In this document: piece by piece, positions 42,201 through 50,600 of the stretch | How the letters are laid out: each line of letters starts with the position of its first letter | Numbering within the stretch: position 1 is the stretch's first letter | NCBI RefSeq assembly: GCF_040784935.1 | Contig: NZ_CP160680.1 | Span: 6,925,802 to 6,989,801 of the forward strand | DNA: 64,000 nt | From: Lewinella sp. LCG006 | GTDB taxonomy: Bacteria; Bacteroidota; Bacteroidia; Chitinophagales; Saprospiraceae | Direction of reading: 5' to 3' | Position numbers and translations under genes: made by a program | The notes under the pieces: generated by a model | Databases searched by the model: none | Told to the model about the DNA's origin: nothing | The model's input: only the letters and a program-made list of their open reading frames with translations

Positions 42201-43730
42201 GTTCTGTACAACTGCTTTTTGGATTGGAACCCCACTGATCACCATCAGTTGATGGGCCGGATCTGGCGTTTTGGCAACAAGTTCAGCCACGTGCGCATCG
42301 TCGTGCCTTTGATGGAAAACAGTTCGGACATCTTCACCTGGCAAAAGCTCAGTGAAAAGATGAGTCGCTTGAATTCCATCTGGACCCGCAGCGGCAAGAG
42401 CAAGCTCTTCGAGGAAAAAGAACTCAACGCCGAAGAACTCAAGCGGGGACTGATCAATGACCCCGAGGAGATCGTCCGCTGGGAGTTGGAAGAACAGGCA
42501 TCCGTGCTTCAGGGAGAATTTGAAATTGCGGTCAGCAACCGCGATGCCCTGGAGCAGGCCAAGGAGCTAAAGGACAAATTTGCCCGCCTGCAAACCAGGA
42601 TAGAGGAACTGTTGGCCGAAATCACTACCCGTCCGGATGTGGAATACAGCACCACGCCCGAGCAGTTGGAAGGGCTGCAAGCCATGGAAAGCGGTGACAT
42701 TCGAGCTGCTTACCGCAAACTCTACCGCTATGCCCAGCTGCAAGGCTACTACTCGCGCCTGGGTACCCGCTCGGTGATTGATGAACACAAAAAGTACGTC
42801 AAGCGCATCAAAAACATCGAAGACAAGCTGTTGGCCAAAGAACAGCTGACCATCTTCGATGACTTTACCGCCCTGATTGATCGCTATCATCAGCGGGCAA
42901 GTACCTTGTTGGCAGAAATCACCCATTTGAAGTCGCCGGAGCACAAGGAAACGCTGTTGGCCAAAGTGATCGAGGAAAAGGAAGCCGAAGCCGCTAACCG
43001 CCGCCCGGTATCCGAGCGGGTCAATGAATTTCAGCGATTGAACTACTTGCTGGACTGTCACCACAAAGTCCATACTTGTGACATCTACGGACGGGTGGAA
43101 GAGATCAGCTCCGGAAAAGCAGTGCCCACCATCAAGCAGCCGGAGCGCAAGCTGGAAACGGATACGGCTTTCAAGTACCAGTGGCCAGCTTTGCTGAAGA
43201 AGTTCATGCCCAAGGCACAGCAAGCCGCCGTGCGCGACATTTTGCGGGAAACAGAAAGTGCCGAAGGTTACGCCAAGACGGTACTAGATCCGCTGCATGA
43301 GCAGGTGAAATCCATTCCAAAGCTGTACGCGACCGAAAGTGTGCCCACCAGTGAGAAAATCATCTACGCTCACTTCTTTCAGGGCAGCTCCGATTGGTAC
43401 ATCGCTGAGTACGATCCCAAGGACAATTTGGCCTTTGGCTATGCTATTCTTGGCGGAGATGAATTGAATGCCGAGTGGGGCTATGTTTCGATAGACGAGA
43501 TCAGCCAGTCCAGATTGGTGGAGCTCGACTTCTATTGGCAGCCAGTTCCGTTTGCAAGCCTGTTCGGAGAAAAAGAAGCACCAGCAATAGAAATCAAAGT
43601 CGATGAGGTACAAATTATCGAACAAGCCATTGAAGCCCTACAAGTGGCCATGGAGTTTTCCCAAGGCCCACAGCAAGTAGAACTGCAAGAAGCGATTGAC
43701 GCGCTGAGCGTAGCCATTGAATTTTTATAA
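39216..43730 (+). CDS. Giant SF2 helicase, DarB-like
   Basis: A 1504-aa protein. The N-terminal 430 residues are of unknown fold. The SF2/SNF2-type motor has Walker A DVGVGKT (about 460), DETH box IIVDETHNF (about 632), motif III GLTATPFTNR, and motifs V/VI STMREGVDLQ and HHQLMGRIWRFG (about 1010-1020). A long coiled-coil region follows. The last 45 residues carry two copies of AIEAL..A.EF (IEQAIEALQVAMEF; LQEAIDALSVAIEFL), shared with the next gene. Large helicases of this kind pair with N6 methylases in phage P1 (DarB) and many plasmids, where they enter with the DNA and block restriction. Its size excludes ordinary replicative helicases. Confidence 0.8.
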   Translation: MSTLIGKNYKGVEIYENHAGWRYKNEADGLTYQKVHTNSQGGRQVPVNPNDPEFLVVGEPREIFSGEYFVASPDKVLGEIITHNPNTGRELTDQFGKPRPEVRGTMAEAMARIKAPVAKRYDHFFDATVLPVRAPEKKTGRIAKVIAQSKAENTAKQDRGYSCSTNLQCLEETIEKYNPGISREEIEVWVTYQAGQGLYDRSVIDNNEWGKYLIEEPNYQAWHQAGLVAYDGQAYIPQVLYYSGNIYDKIVAAKASEAAIVSEIGEEGYREQLQRLEAAKPKALYLTDDESQKLFLSPFDKIWQDIEITELADGTQVDPKTSISSIFYSEYLKNLSREELTLEKKSTTAWEIYQYWIKKERRPRGKNDSEWASIRRNVTLIGSHHFDQFLLNSLTEEDKAKIAYLWNRKSNNYQDIDYSRIPVGFRMGTMFKGGSLSIRPAQREGVAFMNHRGTGIVAYDVGVGKTMTAILGISDGFEKGLFKRPLVVVPQKVYNKWIAEIIGVKADKIIKQKGKVIAKPGDIISEGILPHIEINDYDNLGVNFISRAVDENGVAKTVAEYSVTMVTYEGLMKIGFNPNTEKDLAGRLKAMLSQGESGRAAAIVEQKAEEWVDAALAETELDIEEMGIDAIIVDETHNFRNLFMEVKGDVGEDGEREAKHFFSGGSGQPSSRALKLFMLNAYVHDNNNRRNTFGLTATPFTNRATEIYSMMAHYDYQGLKDFDVYNIAQFCSKYIDETLESTWTAAGKFEINAVIRGYNNLPSLQSMIFRSINYKTGEEANIQRPEKVILPLTNDENGVPLEAQYMVDTKLTPSTKQEYWLKQIQLFASKDRSVRSDSVLSGFYPEDEKGNVPGQVLIALNASRTVTFSPYALRLGGDAQSDLSKVTPEEFVDGSPKIKYVCECIRTVKQYHEAQGTPVSGQIIYADRGTEWFGHIKQYLVENVGYADKEVAIFYGKVSKGRRETIKEGFLDGKIKIIIGSSTMREGVDLQKFGTVLYNCFLDWNPTDHHQLMGRIWRFGNKFSHVRIVVPLMENSSDIFTWQKLSEKMSRLNSIWTRSGKSKLFEEKELNAEELKRGLINDPEEIVRWELEEQASVLQGEFEIAVSNRDALEQAKELKDKFARLQTRIEELLAEITTRPDVEYSTTPEQLEGLQAMESGDIRAAYRKLYRYAQLQGYYSRLGTRSVIDEHKKYVKRIKNIEDKLLAKEQLTIFDDFTALIDRYHQRASTLLAEITHLKSPEHKETLLAKVIEEKEAEAANRRPVSERVNEFQRLNYLLDCHHKVHTCDIYGRVEEISSGKAVPTIKQPERKLETDTAFKYQWPALLKKFMPKAQQAAVRDILRETESAEGYAKTVLDPLHEQVKSIPKLYATESVPTSEKIIYAHFFQGSSDWYIAEYDPKDNLAFGYAILGGDELNAEWGYVSIDEISQSRLVELDFYWQPVPFASLFGEKEAPAIEIKVDEVQIIEQAIEALQVAMEFSQGPQQVELQEAIDALSVAIEFL

Positions 43731-43731
43731 C

Positions 43732-44835
43732 ATGAACTGGAAAGAACAATTTGAGCAAGCCGTAAAGCGGCAATTGTGGTCTTCCGCCGAAGCGGTGTTG
43801 CGCAGTTTCTTCAGAACCGAAGTAGCTAATAAGCCCGAACGCCTGAAGGACTTATTTGCCATGCGGGCTCAGATCAAAGCTAAAAAGCACCGTTTTTTAG
43901 TGAGCGAGCTTTTTGCTGATGATGAGAAAACGGCGATTAAGGCATTTGGCAAATTGGGTGGTGATCTGCTGGAACTGCTCCCGGATAGCAACACTAGAAA
44001 TCCCACCCAACTCAAGGATTTGGATTGGCAACCAAATAATCCAAGTCTGGCTAAACTGATGAGTCCTTTTGTGGGTACCGATCAACTCCGATTGAGAACC
44101 CTGGGGGCTACCTATGCTGATGACTACATCGCGGCAACCGATGCGTTTACTCTGCTGTATTATCCCCAAAACCCTACCAAAAACCGGGGGATCTATTGCC
44201 TCACGAAGAAGTGTTTCGAGATGGCCACCGGGGACAAGGTGATCATTACCCCCCACGATATTAAACAGATCATCCCGATGCTGGCGGATGGTCAGCAAGG
44301 ATATACTTTGCCAACCTCACAGTGGTACCAGCTGATCAGTTTACTGGAAGACAATGGCTTTGACAGTTACTCGGGGAATTACCCCGTAGGCAAGTTTACG
44401 CACAATGGAGAGGATGTCTCTATCAATTTATCCTTACTCAAAAAAAGCATCAAGGCATTTTTACAACTGGGGCACGAAGAGGTGTTAATCTTCTTTTTCG
44501 GTGCTGAAAAAGCCGTGGTGATGCTCCCGAAAAAAGGGTTTGACCAGGCGGCCTACAATCAGTACCAGCAGTTGTTTACCCTCACGATGCCCGTCTTCAG
44601 CGAGACAGGGGATAAAGCGCCTTACCTGCTCAAATTTGATCTGAATAAAGGCACCTTTGGGATGGAGGCAAGCAAAACGCACGCTAAAATACCAGGGATG
44701 GACACCGCTAAAAACGATCCCCTCAAAGCCGCCATCGAGGCCCTGAAAACAGCCACCGAATTTGCCGAAGCATCCGCCAAAAAAGAACTCTCATCTGCCA
44801 TCGAAGCCCTGCAAGTGGCTTTGGAATTTGCATAA
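43732..44835 (+). CDS. Helicase partner with shared C-terminal tag, 367 aa
   Basis: The start ATG is 2 bp after the helicase stop; a TTG at 43717 is less likely. It is a soluble mixed alpha/beta protein with no recognised family. The end (AAIEALKTATEFAE ... LSSAIEALQVALEFA) repeats the same tandem tag as the helicase end. The tag may direct both proteins to the same partner or into the particle. Tight coupling with the helicase argues for a joint function, for example another Dar-type internal protein (inference). Confidence 0.6.
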   Translation: MNWKEQFEQAVKRQLWSSAEAVLRSFFRTEVANKPERLKDLFAMRAQIKAKKHRFLVSELFADDEKTAIKAFGKLGGDLLELLPDSNTRNPTQLKDLDWQPNNPSLAKLMSPFVGTDQLRLRTLGATYADDYIAATDAFTLLYYPQNPTKNRGIYCLTKKCFEMATGDKVIITPHDIKQIIPMLADGQQGYTLPTSQWYQLISLLEDNGFDSYSGNYPVGKFTHNGEDVSINLSLLKKSIKAFLQLGHEEVLIFFFGAEKAVVMLPKKGFDQAAYNQYQQLFTLTMPVFSETGDKAPYLLKFDLNKGTFGMEASKTHAKIPGMDTAKNDPLKAAIEALKTATEFAEASAKKELSSAIEALQVALEFA

Positions 44836-44849
44836 AACTAAAACGCGCC

Positions 44850-45914
44850 ATGACTAAAACAGAACTACAGGCGAAGATCGCCAAAATGGAAAAGGGATTG
44901 GAAAACCCCAATATTCAAGGAGCCGCTCGCGAAGCTTTGCAGCAATCCCTAAAGACCGCCAAAGCGCAGCTGGCCGGGATGTCGGAGCCGGAGCCATTGG
45001 TAGAAAAGCCAGTGAAAGAGCGTCCCGCAAAGAAGAAAGCAACCGCTACTAAAAAGTCGACACCAACCAAGACGGCGACCACCACTAAAACGAGCCCTCC
45101 AGCGAATAACACGCCGGAATACTCCTGGCAAAAAAAGACGGATCTAGCCGCGCTGCAAGCCGTCAACATGAGCTGCCAGCATTATCACCTCAAAATCGAC
45201 CAGGCCACCAAGGTGAGTCTGAAACGAACTGGGAAAACCGCCATGGTCGTCACGGCCCAGCCTGGAGATCACATCATCTTCGATCACGAAGGTTATGCCG
45301 TCTACATCATGGAAGCGGGCAGCTTTGCGAAGAAGTGTACTACCGCTGCGGTAGAGCAACCAGCTGCCCAAAAAACAACGGAGGCCAAGCCTACGACCAA
45401 AAAGAAAGCAGCCAGTAAGCCGAAGGCTACGACCAAGAAAAAGACCACCCCCAAAGCCCCCAGCGACTACACCAAAGCCATCCAAAGCTTTGACAAAGAA
45501 GTAGACCACATCCGTACCACCTACAAAAAACCCGAGGCCGACCAGGAGCAGGTTAAGGAAGACCTTAAAGCCCTGGCCGCGAAGTCCGACCAGAAAAACT
45601 ACACCGCTTACGTAGAGCGCAAAATCAAGTCCCTGGACAAAGACGGTGTGCGCATCACCAAGGAGGAGATTGTCCGGATTGGGATCGCGCTACGGCCATT
45701 GGTGCAATCGGTACGGGGAACTTTGCAAGATGCCCAAAACACCAACCGCAAGGTATTGGAGCCGACGCTGGATAATTTGGTACGGTGGGCGAAGTCGCCT
45801 GGAGGGTATGATCTGGCGGGGGTGGATGCTGATCCTGAGAAAAAGGCTACAGTGAAAGCTAAACTTAACACCAAAGAAAAGAAAGGTTTTTTGGAGTGGT
45901 TGTTTGCAGAATAG
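44850..45914 (+). CDS. Histone-H1-like basic linker protein, 354 aa
   Basis: The N-terminal helix pair (MTKTELQAKIAKMEKGLENP) is followed by a Lys/Thr/Ala/Pro-rich segment (KKKATATKKSTPTKTATTTK). A small domain comes next (about 90-165), then a second basic linker (TTKKKAASKPKATTKKKTTP) and a helical C-terminal domain (about 205-354). The linkers resemble H1/Hc1 tails, so DNA condensation or binding is likely. The last 85 codons recur as a decayed copy at 59609-59866. It is the final gene of the element-like block, followed by a hairpin. No exact family match. Confidence 0.6.
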   Translation: MTKTELQAKIAKMEKGLENPNIQGAAREALQQSLKTAKAQLAGMSEPEPLVEKPVKERPAKKKATATKKSTPTKTATTTKTSPPANNTPEYSWQKKTDLAALQAVNMSCQHYHLKIDQATKVSLKRTGKTAMVVTAQPGDHIIFDHEGYAVYIMEAGSFAKKCTTAAVEQPAAQKTTEAKPTTKKKAASKPKATTKKKTTPKAPSDYTKAIQSFDKEVDHIRTTYKKPEADQEQVKEDLKALAAKSDQKNYTAYVERKIKSLDKDGVRITKEEIVRIGIALRPLVQSVRGTLQDAQNTNRKVLEPTLDNLVRWAKSPGGYDLAGVDADPEKKATVKAKLNTKEKKGFLEWLFAE

Positions 45915-45916
45915 GA

Positions 45917-45949
45917 CTTCGCAACGCCCTGTAATCGGGCGTTGCGAAG
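45917..45949. terminator. 13-bp perfect hairpin between convergent genes
   Basis: CTTCGCAACGCCC/GGGCGTTGCGAAG with a 7-nt loop starts 2 bp after the stop of the H1-like gene. It lies between convergent genes and can serve both. No long T-run follows. Confidence 0.65.
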
Positions 45950-45971
45950 AACTCCGTTCAGCAAAGAATCA

Positions 45972-46931
45972 CTACATTTTCTGAAATGGCAAACGATCTA
46001 ATAGAGTACCATCCGTTGCGAGCAAGACCAGTAGATAACTTCCTGAAGGTAGACCACTAAGATCAAGTTGTTGTTCTATGGCACCATCTAGTTCGATTTG
46101 TTGATGCAGGCGGCCATCTGTCCCCCAGATATGGGCTTGAAGGTTCTGCGTATATAGATCAGGGCTGATAGCGAGGGTGGCTCGGTCGCTGATGATATTC
46201 GGCAGGAGTTGGCTAGGGGTAGTAACAGTCACTTCCTCGGTGGAAGTAAGAATGGTAAAACTGACATCATCGATCACGTAGGCATCAAAATCATCCCTGG
46301 GAAAAAAATTGATCCCGCCAAGTTGATTAGTGCCCGAAGTTTCATTGGCCTGCCAACTGAAAGGCCAGCTATAAACGGGAACATCATTGATCAATAAAGT
46401 AGCCTCATCGTTATCCAGATCAATGATGTGCCCCATTTTTGTCCACCCTCCCCGCATAATTGTGAAATACTCACGGGCTCCACCCAAAAGTACACTACAG
46501 TCTGTCATGCCATTGATCACGCCACCACTATGGCACTCGACCTCGAAGGCCCACTCTTCGCCGGGCGTTTCAAAATGCTGGAAGTTGTAGTACATACCAT
46601 CAGCATCCTCAAAGTACATCTGGAAGCTCAGCTCGTAGCGCCCGCTCGTAAGATCCCCGAGTTTCAGAATGCAATCTACTGGCCCGCCATTGGGATAGAA
46701 CATATTCCCTTTTATTTCCAGGCTATGAGTGCCAGAAAACGCAGGATCGTCCGTGACAAAGGGATCTTCCTGTCCTCCTTCGTTACCGCTCCAAGTCGTC
46801 CAACGCGCTGATTGCGGACCAATGCGATTGTAAGCGTAGGATTCAAAGTCATCAAAAAATAATGCTTGAGCATTGGCTTCCAGGAAACAAAACCCAAGTA
46901 AGGCAAAGCATAAGCGCGCGATGTTTTTCAT
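45972..46931 (-). CDS. Secreted protein with T9SS-type C-terminus
   Basis: 319 aa from the ATG at 46931 (MKNIARLCFALLGFCF), giving a clear signal peptide ending ANAQ; an upstream ATG adds eight residues. The main domain is a concanavalin-like beta sandwich (FFDDFESYAYNRIGPQSARW ... YVIDDVSFTIL), as in laminin-G or polysaccharide-binding proteins. The C-terminal part (ISDRATLAISPDLYTQN ... LSGLPSGSYLLVLL) is a divergent type A sorting domain. The likely role is surface binding or polysaccharide use. This is the first host-like gene to the right of the element. Confidence 0.7.
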   Translation of the reverse strand: MKNIARLCFALLGFCFLEANAQALFFDDFESYAYNRIGPQSARWTTWSGNEGGQEDPFVTDDPAFSGTHSLEIKGNMFYPNGGPVDCILKLGDLTSGRYELSFQMYFEDADGMYYNFQHFETPGEEWAFEVECHSGGVINGMTDCSVLLGGAREYFTIMRGGWTKMGHIIDLDNDEATLLINDVPVYSWPFSWQANETSGTNQLGGINFFPRDDFDAYVIDDVSFTILTSTEEVTVTTPSQLLPNIISDRATLAISPDLYTQNLQAHIWGTDGRLHQQIELDGAIEQQLDLSGLPSGSYLLVLLATDGTLLDRLPFQKM

Positions 46932-47013
46932 GTTAAATAGTTGGTTTATGGTCAATTGAATTGTTGTTGGGGTTTTCAGAGCTATACCGACAAAATAGGT
47001 TCAGGTCAGCTTC

Positions 47014-47045
47014 GCAATGTCGGCAAAGCTGCCACTGCGCCCACT
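47014..47045 (+). repeat. 32-bp repeat shared downstream of both toxin-immunity pairs, copy 1
   Basis: The sequence GCAATgtCgGCAAAGCTG... matches 62848-62879 at 27 of 32 positions. It lies beyond the 3' end of the immunity-type gene, next to the long hairpin. Confidence 0.6.
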
Positions 47046-47096
47046 CATTAGCGCCTATGTTGTCTTGGTAGACAACATAGGCGCTAATGAGTGGGC
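47039..47096. terminator. Perfect 27-bp hairpin after an immunity-type gene
   Basis: Two 27-nt arms (47039-47065 and 47070-47096) are exact reverse complements with a TGGT loop. The right arm ends in the stop codon of the 47096-47608 gene. The length is far more than a terminator needs, so it may also be a recombination site. Confidence 0.75.
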
Positions 47097-47608
47097 TACC
47101 CATTTACGTAAGTTTGGCATAGAACACTTACAATCGTGTTCTGCTTATCAAACTCAAAAAGCCATTTTATTGATGGACCTTGAGAATTTCCTCCCAAAGG
47201 ATTTAGTTCTCTGCTTGATAACTCTAAAGTCAAAAAATCACCATTAATTACTGAAAAAGTCATATTAAAAGCAGGGTGCTTTTCACAGTGAGACAGTTGC
47301 TTTATTACATAAGGCATTGGAGCTATTTTTGCAACTCTTATACTTTTTCTTTGATCTTCATCATTAACCTCATGAAAACCACTTATTGTTAATGGTTGTG
47401 CTAATGTATCGATACAAAAAGCCTCTCGATTAACCTCAAAAGAGAATCCTTCAAAGAGCAGTCTGATCCGGTCTATTTCATCTTCCTTCGTAAGTACATA
47501 TTCGTAGGCTTTTCCATACTTTTCTATTTCTCCAAATGTATTTGGAGAAATAGAAAAATATGGAAATACTGTAATCAATAACCATTTAGAAATGCATAAT
47601 ATAATCAT
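47096..47608 (-). CDS. Putative immunity protein for the RHS metalloprotease toxin
   Basis: A 170-aa protein whose ATG overlaps the stop of the giant RHS gene (ATGA, 47605-47608). The hydrophobic N-terminus (IILCISKWLLITVFPYF) is a signal or anchor, so the protein would be in the envelope. The rest is mixed alpha/beta with four Cys in the mature part. No family is recognised. Overlap with the toxin gene, small size and variable sequence are standard marks of an immunity gene. Confidence 0.6.
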   Translation of the reverse strand: MIILCISKWLLITVFPYFSISPNTFGEIEKYGKAYEYVLTKEDEIDRIRLLFEGFSFEVNREAFCIDTLAQPLTISGFHEVNDEDQRKSIRVAKIAPMPYVIKQLSHCEKHPAFNMTFSVINGDFLTLELSSRELNPLGGNSQGPSIKWLFEFDKQNTIVSVLCQTYVNG

Positions 47609-50600
47609 TGTCGATCTTTTATTAACTCTGCTCTAAGAATAGTAAAAGGCTTATGTTTCACATAACCCCTTTCTGGAGTTCGATGTTGATTTAATTTCCT
47701 TCTTGCATGATGACTGAATATTTGGTATTGGAAACCAGGGTCAGTCAATGAAATCCCCGAACGATAATCAACTCTCCTTCCGAAATCACTGCCTGTAGAC
47801 TTAGACATCTCCTTTCTAATTTTATTAACATTATCTACATTAGCTGCGGCAAAGTCTTCTTTTTTTGCGTTCACATCCAACATCGCTCCCATAGTTTCAG
47901 TATGACCAAGTTCGTGAAGGAAATTCATTCCGTATCCGTATGTTAGCGGGTTTAAGTCCTGAGATGTACCATCAACAAAGCTTTTAATTTGATCAAAATT
48001 AATATTAATAGTATTTCGTCGACTTTTTGTACTGCCATTCATGAATACTCGTGACTCGTCCAGCGGGTCATTCATCACACTTATAACATCAGTACTGGAA
48101 ATTGCGTCAATTAGCATTTTTCTAGCCGTTGCACTTCCATGAAGCATTCCGTCGGGAATAGAATACATTAACTTCCCATTTGCTCCTATAGATAATTTAA
48201 GCCCAGTCAGTTGTTCTAATTCATTTGTGACCTTTGACCAATCGATCTCATCTCCTTCTGTATTTTTCTTTGCAAGTACAACTTCCCTACCGTCAGGATC
48301 AATAAAAATTATTGGATTATCAAGCACATAAGCATAAGTACTCCACGCAGGATAAATATTTGCTAGCGGATCCACACTCAAAAACCGCCCCAAATCACTA
48401 TCATAGAACCTGGCTCCTCGATAATCGTAGCCTGATTCTATGTCACGCTCGTGGTAAGTTGTCAAATAACGTTCCTGGTCGCAGGCGACCCATTCGCGGA
48501 GTATTTTCCCGAAGGGGTAATAATCCGCTACGTATTCCGCTACGTATTCGACCTCTCCCTTGCAATCCAGCACGGTATGGAAAACGATGCGGGTGTTGCC
48601 GAGGTGATCATAAAGATAGTAACTTATTTGTAAATCTTGTTCTCCGCCAGTGGTGAACAATTCCGTTTCATTGCCGGGGTCATTTGGGGTGTCGTCTCCT
48701 GGTGGTGGGCCCAGATCGGGGAGAGGGTCTACCCTCGCAAGACGTTGTTCTTTGCGGTATGCCAGTATTTGGTTGATACTGCTGATCGCCGCACTACCGT
48801 CTGTAAAGGTCACGCGGAATTCGTCGAGTGGGGTTTCTACAATAATCCTTTGCCTCACTTCATAGCTTAGATTACTGACGAGGCCCAGCTCTTCCTGGAA
48901 GAGGTATCGTCGTTCATCACCACAGAAGAACAGTTGGTAGAGGACGGTCGGGTAGGTATAGCTGGCCGCCGTAGCGGAGGCTAAGGCTACATCTACCTGT
49001 GCTAATGCTTGCCGGGTAGGCTCGATGTCTTCTGGTTCACAAGTGAGGTCGGTTGGTGTGGGGCAACCTTCGCAGATGCCGTCTACGCAATGATAGACTT
49101 CGGGTGGATCACATTCCAGTTCCCAGCCGTAATCGACACAAGAAACAGTTCCTACCAGCAAGGGGCCATTTGTACAGCACCAAGAGCCGCTGCCGCTTTG
49201 GCTAAGGCCACTGCCTCCACAACAAAGAATTTGTTCTTCCAGGGAATACCATTCATCTATATCATTAGCATCAAGCGGTAGTTCATCAGGCAATAGGCTA
49301 CTAAGGTCAATATATTGACTCTCGTCACACACATTCATGTCAACTCCTATATTGCATCCTGATAGTACCTTATGTACACTAGCATCAATTTTCAACCCAG
49401 GTGCCCCTTTAATATAACCTGTTGCTTCCGGCAATAGGTGGTCGATATTAATGTAAGGGTCGCTGAGATAATGCTGTATAGCCACTTTGATCGAGAGTAT
49501 TTTTCCTACTGGATCAAATTCAACAAAGAATGGACTACCCTGCGTGGTTCCTCCATGTGAATCCGCCCAATTACCCTGAGCATGATCTAAAGTACTATTA
49601 AGAACATTCATGTATTGTGTACAACAAGGTTCTGTGTTTTCGTCTAGAGAGAGGAAGAAGTCATTAGCATCAGGAACGTCTGGACAGGCAGAAATGAAAT
49701 CATCACAATTAATAATACCATTATCCGCGGTGTAAGCAAGGTTTGGATAGGTTGAAAGTACCGTAGCAGGGTTCAAATCAACTACAAGTCTTCCATCTGG
49801 GTTTCGTGTTGAAAACCCTAATCGGTCGATGTAAAAGAGATCATCACTTCCCATGTTAGCTAAGTCGAAGCGATACTCCATAAACACACAACTCTTAATA
49901 CTCTCATTCGTGACTACCACTCCTTGAACACCTTGCGTTGAATTATCATCGCAATAACGCTCCCAGTCAAAAGTTGCGTTAATATTTATACTCGTTGGGT
50001 CGTTCAAAACCGCATCAAAAGACAGATCCGTGAGGTAGATATCATACTCACAGTTTGTATCACCATCTTTTCGCACTGCTTCACAATTAAAACCAAGAAT
50101 TCGGAAATCCGTATGCGCATCGTTGAAGCGTTGGCTTAGTATATATGCAAAATTCTTTTGTTCTTCAATGCCACCATCATATACCCACAGCTGGAATTCT
50201 GGTGTAAACGCGGCATTTACTGGCACCGTTTCCAATACAGCAATGGTATGCGGCATCAAGGCTATCTCCTCTTCAAGTAGATACACTTCTCGGCCATTAC
50301 AAAGGGCAACACGCTTGAGTTCTAAGGGATAGCTTAGTTGATTAGCAAAAACATTGGTATTCTTAATTTGATCTAAAATCACCAATTGATCAGCAATTTC
50401 CGCTGGCCCGCATTCTCCGGCCTCTGGCGTTCTACAACGCTGCTGACGATAACGACAAGGCACAAAACTCCCTATAGTATAAAGCTGATTCGCCCCCCTC
50501 ATGTTGATAAAATCAGATAAGGTACCTGGATCAGTTTGTCCCTGAATATTCACCAGATCGATGATGTCCGTAGGGCTATTTACTTCAATTTCCTGCTGCA

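Noticed and set aside
39330-43717. Several 100-280-aa minus-strand frames inside the helicase gene
   Set aside because: They are antisense shadows of a gene with clear helicase motifs over its whole length.
5919-45914. Search for an integrase, transposase, relaxase, terminase or portal gene
   Set aside because: No protein in the block shows tyrosine- or serine-recombinase, DDE, relaxase, terminase or portal motifs that I can recognise. The mode of integration stays unknown.
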